Source of the DNA: Candidatus Gerdarchaeota archaeon
Lineage (GTDB): Archaea; Asgardarchaeota; Heimdallarchaeia; JABLTI01
NCBI GenBank assembly: GCA_016840945.1
Contig: JAEORJ010000383.1
Span: 1 to 11,190, forward strand
Reading direction: 5' to 3'
DNA length: 11,190 nucleotides
Shown here in pieces: positions 7,036-11,190 of this stretch (its first letter is position 1; the number at the start of each line of letters is the position of its first letter). The notes beneath the pieces are model-generated. The model searched no databases, was not told the origin of the DNA, and worked only from the letters and a program-made list of their open reading frames with translations. Position numbers and translations under genes: made by a program.

Positions 7036-7059
7036 TTTCTAAATTTCGAAAAATAGAAA
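7036..7059. promoter_or_regulatory. 24-bp inverted repeat, candidate operator of the adjacent regulator
   Basis: The outer arms are TTTCTA (7036-7041) and TAGAAA (7054-7059), and the core is TTTCGAAA (7044-7051). Only the AA pairs between arms and core (7042-7043 and 7052-7053) break the symmetry, so 20 of 24 positions fit a perfect dyad. It lies between the divergent propeller and regulator genes, just upstream of the likely TATA box of the former and shortly before a TTATAAG box (7069-7075) for the latter. A regulator with two fused winged helices next door is the obvious candidate binder. Binding is inferred. Confidence 0.5.
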
Positions 7060-7067
7060 AATTACTA

Positions 7068-7077
7068 ATTATAAGAA
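7068..7077 (+). promoter_or_regulatory. TATA-like box for the tandem winged-helix regulator gene
   Basis: The bases ATTATAAGAA lie about 45 bases before the ATG at 7118. Transcription would begin near 7098, giving a leader of about 20 bases that includes the AAGTGAT ribosome binding site. Other AT-rich hexamers nearby make the choice uncertain. Confidence 0.3.
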
Positions 7078-7117
7078 AATTAAAATTTAATGAATATAAA
7101 ACTAACAAGTGATAAAT

Positions 7118-8179
7118 ATGAGCGATGATTTTCAAATACCAGTCAAAGATAAGAATTTAAAAGTGTTTGAGAATCAAATGGTAGAGTTTTTTGAAGAATT
7201 AGCTGGAATGCTAAATCTCAATATGAAATTTACAACAATTTTTGCATATTTTAAAATCTATGAAAAGTTAACACAAGAACAGCTCAAAATCTTGACAGGA
7301 TTTTCCTCTAGTACAATATCAACTACACTGCAATCTCTGATTCAATTAGATGTTTTATCTCGAGAAGTTATAGGAAATACTCGAAAAAATATCTACACTC
7401 TTATAAAAGATAAAGTAACTTTCATCTATACGCCTTTTCGAGGATTACTAGACAATTTTGAAAACCTAGATTTAGAAATCCAAGAAATTCAATTAGAATT
7501 AAAGAAATTACCATTAAATGAAGAACCATCGAAACAATTTCTCAACAAACGATTAAATTCTATTCGTAATTTTATAGAAGCTCAAAGAAGAGCAATCGAT
7601 GGTAAAAGCAAATTCAGATTTTTTGATGAGGACATATCAAGTATAGTTGAAAATAAACAAGGATTAAATTACTCAAAAAATATTCAACTTTTAGAAGATA
7701 GAATAATACAGAAAATGATTGAAACGGATTTGTTTTATTCTGATGACCCAATCCAAAATAAAACTCTAGGCTATTTTGTTACTAGGTATAAATGTGATCA
7801 AGAATTATTAGAAAAGATAACTGGTTTTTCTCGCAGTACGATTTCAAGAAATTTAACTATATTATCAAAAAAAGGATACATTAGAAGAGGAGTGAGGGGA
7901 TATCAAAAATCACGAATATATTATGTGGATTCTGTAGCTTTATGTCTAATTCATGAAATATTAAACAGCGATTATTTCATATTCTCTAAAATGGAATCCT
8001 TGGAGCATTCTTTACTAGAGCTTCAAAATAATACAATATTACAAAGAAATAAAGAAGCCAATCAATTTCTACAAAATAAGTTCAAAGATTTGATCAATCA
8101 AATTGATGAATTTAAACATGGTTCACAATTGCTTGATCATGCAAAAAAGGAATTAGAGCAATTTTTAATTGAAAAATAA
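7118..8179 (+). CDS. Tandem-duplicated GbsR/MarR-like winged-helix transcription regulator
   Basis: This 353-residue cytosolic protein contains two copies of one unit. The first winged helix spans about 35-97, with recognition helix region TGFSSSTISTTLQSL (60-74). The second spans about 212-272, with TGFSRSTISRNLTIL (235-249). Each is followed by a long charged helical stretch, probably a coiled coil (about 117-160 and 290-350), and these also match each other (SKQFLNKRLNSIRNF against ANQFLQNKFKDLINQ). So the whole wHTH plus coiled-coil unit was duplicated, giving a built-in pseudo-dimer. GbsR/MarR proteins normally bind dyads as dimers of single-unit chains. I chose the ATG at 7118 because AAGTGAT, close to the GGTGA site seen elsewhere, lies 6-12 bases before it; a GTG at 7109 would add three residues but overlap that site. 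The likely targets are the divergent propeller gene, itself, and perhaps the acyltransferase gene downstream. Confidence 0.75.
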   Translation: MSDDFQIPVKDKNLKVFENQMVEFFEELAGMLNLNMKFTTIFAYFKIYEKLTQEQLKILTGFSSSTISTTLQSLIQLDVLSREVIGNTRKNIYTLIKDKVTFIYTPFRGLLDNFENLDLEIQEIQLELKKLPLNEEPSKQFLNKRLNSIRNFIEAQRRAIDGKSKFRFFDEDISSIVENKQGLNYSKNIQLLEDRIIQKMIETDLFYSDDPIQNKTLGYFVTRYKCDQELLEKITGFSRSTISRNLTILSKKGYIRRGVRGYQKSRIYYVDSVALCLIHEILNSDYFIFSKMESLEHSLLELQNNTILQRNKEANQFLQNKFKDLINQIDEFKHGSQLLDHAKKELEQFLIEK

Positions 8180-8191
8180 TGATTGATCATT
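8178..8191. repeat. 14-bp inverted repeat after the regulator stop codon
   Basis: AATGAT (8178-8183) and ATCATT (8186-8191) form a perfect dyad with a TG spacer, overlapping the TAA stop at 8177-8179. It could be an operator ahead of the acyltransferase gene or a short terminator stem followed by TTTTAG. It does not resemble the 7036-7059 dyad. In AT-rich DNA a match this short can occur by chance. Confidence 0.3.
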
Positions 8192-8216
8192 TTAGCACTA
8201 TTTTATCTGCTTATTG

Positions 8217-8229
8217 ATATTTTATATAG
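8217..8229 (+). promoter_or_regulatory. TATA-like box for the second acyltransferase gene
   Basis: GATATTTTATATAG carries a good archaeal-type box about 80 bases before the ATG at 8306, which would leave a leader of about 55 bases. A second AT-rich block (AATATTTAAAG, 8234-8244) would give a shorter leader. The presence of either suggests that this gene has its own promoter apart from the regulator gene. Confidence 0.35.
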
Positions 8230-8305
8230 AAAAAATATTTAAAGTTAAAAGAGTAAGAAAGGCAGTCGACAAATAGAATTTATTGAAAAACAGGAGATAT
8301 TTTCA

Positions 8306-10135
8306 ATGAGTGTTAACGCCACACTTAATTCTACAAGTACACCAGTAAAGAGTAGCGGTAGATTTGCTACTTTGGACCTTTCACGAGGATTAGCCATATT
8401 TCTTATGATAGGCTTGCATACTTTGAGCTATGCACTAAATATTAATGATTTACTCGCAGATATCGAAAATCTACCTTTAGTGAACCTAATAGCTTTAGTG
8501 ATTTTACCTTTTTATGGAGGATTAGCAGGATTCTTCTTATTAGTTTCAGCAACGAGCAATACTGTAAGTATCTATAAGAATTTAGAAAAAGGGAATTCCA
8601 TACGAAGTATAGTAGCAAAACAAGTTATTGGTGGTTTTCTATTACTTATTTTTGCGATGCTCTGTGAAGCATTAATTGGTTACCATGGAGCGTTTGGTAA
8701 TTTCTTCAAATATCTTAATGATCCAGCAGCATACTTTGATTATAATCCTTTATTAAATTGGGAGCATTGGGGTGAAAGTGGTTTCAACTATAATTGGCAA
8801 ACATTACTTTATAGGTGGAATCATTTTGAGACAATCCACACGATAGCTTGGTGTGTTATCATCAATGGTTGTGTGCAAGGATTGCTATCACTAAAAAATA
8901 ATTGGCAAAATAGAAAACGAATGATTATAGCTTATGCTATTCTTGCTGTTGCTGTTGTAGCTTTAACATTACCCGTTTGGGAATTAGTAAAATTAATGGT
9001 TCCTGGTTATCCTTTTACGCCAATTCCTGGAACAGGTGACGCACCATTTACACCGGTAATTGGAGTAGATAGTTGGTGGAGGATAGTTACAGCGCCTTTT
9101 CTGAGTCCTCTAGCTGCTCCTATGGAGCCCATCTTCCCCTATCTAGCGATATCATTTTTTGGTAGCATCATTGGAATAGTAATAACTAAACCAAGAGAGA
9201 AAATCAGCAAACATTTCCCAAAAACAATGCTCCTTATTGGTTTAGTGATGTTTTTAGCTGGGACAACTGGCGTGGTTATAATAATGATTAATGTTATGAA
9301 CGCTCAAGGTTTTGAAGCTGCTGCAGGATTATACCAGCTATTACCCTATCACCGGCATTATTCACCTGATTACGATAGTGCATTTCCATTATTTGCATGG
9401 TTAGCTCAATTTCTGTGTGTTAATGGGTTTGCAATTATGCTGATAATGTTCCTTTTTAGAATGATCGAATTTAGAGGTAAAAGCAAGTTAGTTGCTGAAA
9501 GGACTAAAATCATTAGACGATTTGGTACTGTAGCTTTCTCAAATTACAACAATCAATACATCTATTTTGCCTTATTTGCATTTATTTCCTTTATTTTGAA
9601 AGGAGCAGCTTATACAAAGCTATTTTGGGGCGGAACGTTTCTCACTATTGGAGTTGCTCTTGGTGTATATATCCTCTTGTTATACTTTTGGGAAAAGGTG
9701 AAATATACCGGTTCACTAGAATGGCTTCTTCGAACCTTCAATAATAATGTTATTCCAGTTAATCGTAAGAGATTTGATGAATCCACAAAATGGTGGCAAC
9801 GTGGTCAGATTGATACAGATAAACAATTCTATAACGCGCAATGGATAGATTTGGTTGAGCCATTAGAACAAAAAGAGCAAAATGAAGAACAATTTTTAGT
9901 AGAACAAAAAGAATCTAAACTTGCGTTAATTCTTTCTATTATAGGTTCGGTAACTATTATTTTCAACATTATAAGCATTTTTGGTTTGTTTGCTTCAATT
10001 AATGCTAGAAAAATTGAGGGGAAAAATAAACGCAATAAAGCAGCATTTATTCTATCAATTATTGGTTGTGTTCTTTTCGTAGCTTTTTATGTTGTATGCT
10101 TTACAGTAAAAATAGGCGTGTTGGGTATTTTCTGA
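8306..10135 (+). CDS. Membrane acyltransferase of the HGSNAT/DUF418 superfamily with a DUF4190-like C-terminal tail
   Basis: This 609-residue polytopic protein is a paralog of the 3493-4950 protein. Shared blocks include TLDLSRGLAIFLMIGLH (Asp24, Arg27, Gly28, His38), YGGLAGFFLLVSA (70-82), a His173 segment leading to IAWCVIIN (180-187), MEPIFPYLAISFFGSIIGI (273-291) and the DUF418-type ending FWEKVKYTGSLEWLL (461-475). Family knowledge suggests transfer of an acyl group, probably acetyl from acetyl-CoA, across the membrane onto a sugar or similar acceptor. After a polar, Glu/Gln-rich linker (about 515-537) comes an extra module of two helices (538-562 and 578-600) with a short charged loop (NARKIEGKNKRNKAA), which resembles DUF4190. 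The paralog lacks it. The start is supported by AGGAGAT about 8 bases upstream. The gene follows the regulator on the same strand after 126 bases, and the regulator may control it. Acceptor and acyl donor are unknown. Confidence 0.78.
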   Translation: MSVNATLNSTSTPVKSSGRFATLDLSRGLAIFLMIGLHTLSYALNINDLLADIENLPLVNLIALVILPFYGGLAGFFLLVSATSNTVSIYKNLEKGNSIRSIVAKQVIGGFLLLIFAMLCEALIGYHGAFGNFFKYLNDPAAYFDYNPLLNWEHWGESGFNYNWQTLLYRWNHFETIHTIAWCVIINGCVQGLLSLKNNWQNRKRMIIAYAILAVAVVALTLPVWELVKLMVPGYPFTPIPGTGDAPFTPVIGVDSWWRIVTAPFLSPLAAPMEPIFPYLAISFFGSIIGIVITKPREKISKHFPKTMLLIGLVMFLAGTTGVVIIMINVMNAQGFEAAAGLYQLLPYHRHYSPDYDSAFPLFAWLAQFLCVNGFAIMLIMFLFRMIEFRGKSKLVAERTKIIRRFGTVAFSNYNNQYIYFALFAFISFILKGAAYTKLFWGGTFLTIGVALGVYILLLYFWEKVKYTGSLEWLLRTFNNNVIPVNRKRFDESTKWWQRGQIDTDKQFYNAQWIDLVEPLEQKEQNEEQFLVEQKESKLALILSIIGSVTIIFNIISIFGLFASINARKIEGKNKRNKAAFILSIIGCVLFVAFYVVCFTVKIGVLGIF

Positions 10136-10180
10136 AACCCAACATGAACCCATTTATAATGTTTTTCTAATTTTCTTTTT
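10119..10180. terminator. Hairpin at the end of the acyltransferase gene followed by T-rich tract
   Basis: TGTTGGGT (10119-10126) pairs perfectly with ACCCAACA (10137-10144) across a 10-base loop that contains the TGA stop (10133-10135). On the plus strand it is followed by T-runs (GTTTTTC, ATTTTC, CTTTTTC at about 10160-10180) that run into the end of the convergent polyferredoxin gene. Stem plus T-tract is a strong terminator-like arrangement for the rightward gene. Confidence 0.55.
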
Positions 10181-11012
10181 CAGGTATTTTCTCGACAATA
10201 GCTTTTGGATATGATTGAAATGTATAATGTATAACGCTTTTTGGGCACTCATCTATACATTCACCACACAAAACACAATTGGAATTTTCCATATTACCTT
10301 CTTTTACCATTAAATGTACATCTAAGCTCATTGGACATACTTTATCGCACCTACCACATTGAATGCACTTTTCATTTTCAAGTTTCAATCTAAGGGATAG
10401 TATTCTTAACCAATTGCTAATTTTTCTACCAATGACCATAAATGGTCCCACCCAGCACATATGATGGCAGAAGGATCTTTTACCAATAACTAAACCCATT
10501 ATTGTGATAACGGTTATTACAATATAATAAATAATAATACCTTGTAAAGAAAGAATGGAAATTCCCTTGATACCAATGTCTTCATTTTCAATATTGAAAA
10601 AGAAATTAATTCCTTGAAATGGTTCGCCAAATAAAATCGGCATTAAAATAATAACAACTATCCAAGGCACAAATACTAACCATTTAATGAAAAATGATCT
10701 TTTCATAATTCGTCTTTTACGAATATGTGCCATAGCTTCTTGCATTCCAGCCATTGGACATAAATAACTACAAAAGATGCGTCCAAAGACAAGTGAGAAT
10801 ACAAATAATGATCCAAAGATGAGAATACTTCCTGAAATAAATCCCATCATAGGACCCATTATGCTAAGATAAGGAGATAAATAAAAGATTGTAATTGGAA
10901 ATAGCATAAATGAAACAAAGATCATAATTTTTCTCGCCATCTGTCTTTTTGGATGGGTTACCTTTGTATTTAATCGTGATTTTGATGTTTGTTGTTCTGC
11001 TTGAATTGACAT
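10167..11012 (-). CDS. NapH-like membrane polyferredoxin (4Fe-4S)
   Basis: This 281-residue protein has about four transmembrane helices (near 30-47, 52-76, 110-128 and 152-174). Two membrane-proximal Cys pairs follow the NapH/MauN/NosR pattern: CSYLCP (Cys81, Cys85) and CHHMCW (Cys182, Cys186). The C-terminus is a two-cluster ferredoxin domain: CIQCGRCDKVCP (Cys216, 219, 222, 226) and CVLCGECIDECP (Cys246, 249, 252, 256), enough for two 4Fe-4S clusters. The family passes electrons between the quinone or membrane side and soluble redox partners. No NapG-, NapC- or reductase-like partner gene is visible in the window, so the job here is unknown. The length is close to that of NapH. The start is supported by a GGTG site about 8 bases upstream and a TATA-like box. 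The gene is convergent with the acyltransferase gene and divergent from the gene starting at 11159. Confidence 0.85.
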   Translation of the reverse strand: MSIQAEQQTSKSRLNTKVTHPKRQMARKIMIFVSFMLFPITIFYLSPYLSIMGPMMGFISGSILIFGSLFVFSLVFGRIFCSYLCPMAGMQEAMAHIRKRRIMKRSFFIKWLVFVPWIVVIILMPILFGEPFQGINFFFNIENEDIGIKGISILSLQGIIIYYIVITVITIMGLVIGKRSFCHHMCWVGPFMVIGRKISNWLRILSLRLKLENEKCIQCGRCDKVCPMSLDVHLMVKEGNMENSNCVLCGECIDECPKSVIHYTFQSYPKAIVEKIPEKEN

Positions 11013-11049
11013 TTTTTACACCAGTAAATTAATAAGTACTATTAGAATA

Positions 11050-11064
11050 TATTATATATAAAAA
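11050..11064 (-). promoter_or_regulatory. TATA-like box for the polyferredoxin gene
   Basis: On the minus strand the box reads TTTTATATATAAT, a close match to the archaeal TATA consensus, centred about 45 bases before the ATG at 11012. Transcription would start near 11030, giving a leader of about 18 bases that contains the CTGGTGT ribosome binding site. Confidence 0.4.
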
Positions 11065-11158
11065 TATTTATAATTAAAATATTTTAAAATAAAATATAAA
11101 GACATGGATATAGTTTCAACATATTTTTTAATTGACGGATTAAACATAAGGTGAAAAT

Positions 11159-11190
11159 ATGACATTACAGCGCAGACAAGCACACATTGA
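11159..11190 (+). CDS. Start of an unidentified gene (3' truncated by the window edge)
   Basis: An ATG at 11159 is preceded by AAGGTGA with about 5 bases of spacing, the best ribosome binding site in the window, and the frame stays open to the edge. Only MTLQRRQAHI and part of the next codon are visible, too little to name a family. It is divergent from the polyferredoxin gene across 146 AT-rich bases; an AAAATATAAAG box (about 11091-11100) may be its promoter. Confidence 0.55.
   Translation, partial: MTLQRRQAHI

Noticed and set aside
8306..10135. Acyltransferase-3 or OpgC-type enzyme
   Set aside because: The DUF418-like W-E-K...G-S-L-E-W-L ending and block order fit HGSNAT/DUF418 better, although distant kinship between these superfamilies is possible.
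11074..11087. 14-bp AT-only palindrome (TTAAAATATTTTAA) as an operator
   Set aside because: It lies in a nearly pure AT stretch where such a palindrome is expected by chance, with no supporting second signal.
1..11190. Mobile element, phage or defence island
   Set aside because: No transposase, integrase, terminal repeats, nuclease, toxin or other typical defence domain was found in any frame.

Overview
This is an AT-rich stretch that looks archaeal, most likely from an Asgard archaeon (Lokiarchaeia or a relative). That placement is an inference. It rests on TATA-like boxes upstream of starts, GGTGA/GGAG-type ribosome binding sites, T-rich stretches after stop codons, large secreted proteins with a C-terminal membrane anchor and a basic tail, SBBP and thrombospondin type 3 repeat proteins, and paralogous membrane acyltransferases of the HGSNAT/DUF418 type. 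No rRNA, tRNA, CRISPR array, transposase or phage gene was seen. The window looks like chromosomal DNA dense in envelope genes, and no gap between genes exceeds 150 bases.

Layout: (1) 1-713 (+) is the C-terminal part of a GH127-type beta-L-arabinofuranosidase whose start lies outside the window. (2) 741-3350 (-) is an 869-residue secreted, anchored protein with a beta-sandwich-like N-terminal part, a parallel beta-helix and eleven TSP3-type calcium-binding repeats. (3) 3493-4950 (-) is a polytopic membrane acyltransferase of the HGSNAT/DUF418 superfamily. (4) 5056-5322 (+), divergent from it, encodes a small two-helix membrane protein of unknown function. (5) 5332-6993 (-) is a secreted, anchored protein built of seven SBBP repeats, probably one seven-bladed propeller. 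(6) 7118-8179 (+), divergent from the propeller gene, encodes a transcription regulator made of two tandem copies of a GbsR/MarR-like winged-helix plus coiled-coil unit. (7) 8306-10135 (+) is a second acyltransferase, paralogous to (3), with an extra DUF4190-like two-helix tail. (8) 10167-11012 (-) is a NapH-like membrane polyferredoxin. (9) A new gene begins at 11159 (+).

How the genes may work together (inference): the central block from 3493 to 10135 combines two membrane acyltransferases, a surface propeller, a small membrane protein and a duplicated regulator. A 24-bp dyad (7036-7059) lies between the regulator and the propeller gene, where it could control both. One reading is a locally regulated cell-surface module, with transmembrane acylation of glycans or lipids alongside displayed surface proteins. 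The GH127 enzyme at the left edge fits a theme of carbohydrate handling. All three convergent gene junctions carry hairpins that overlap stop codons, which is notable because archaeal termination is usually driven by T-tracts alone.
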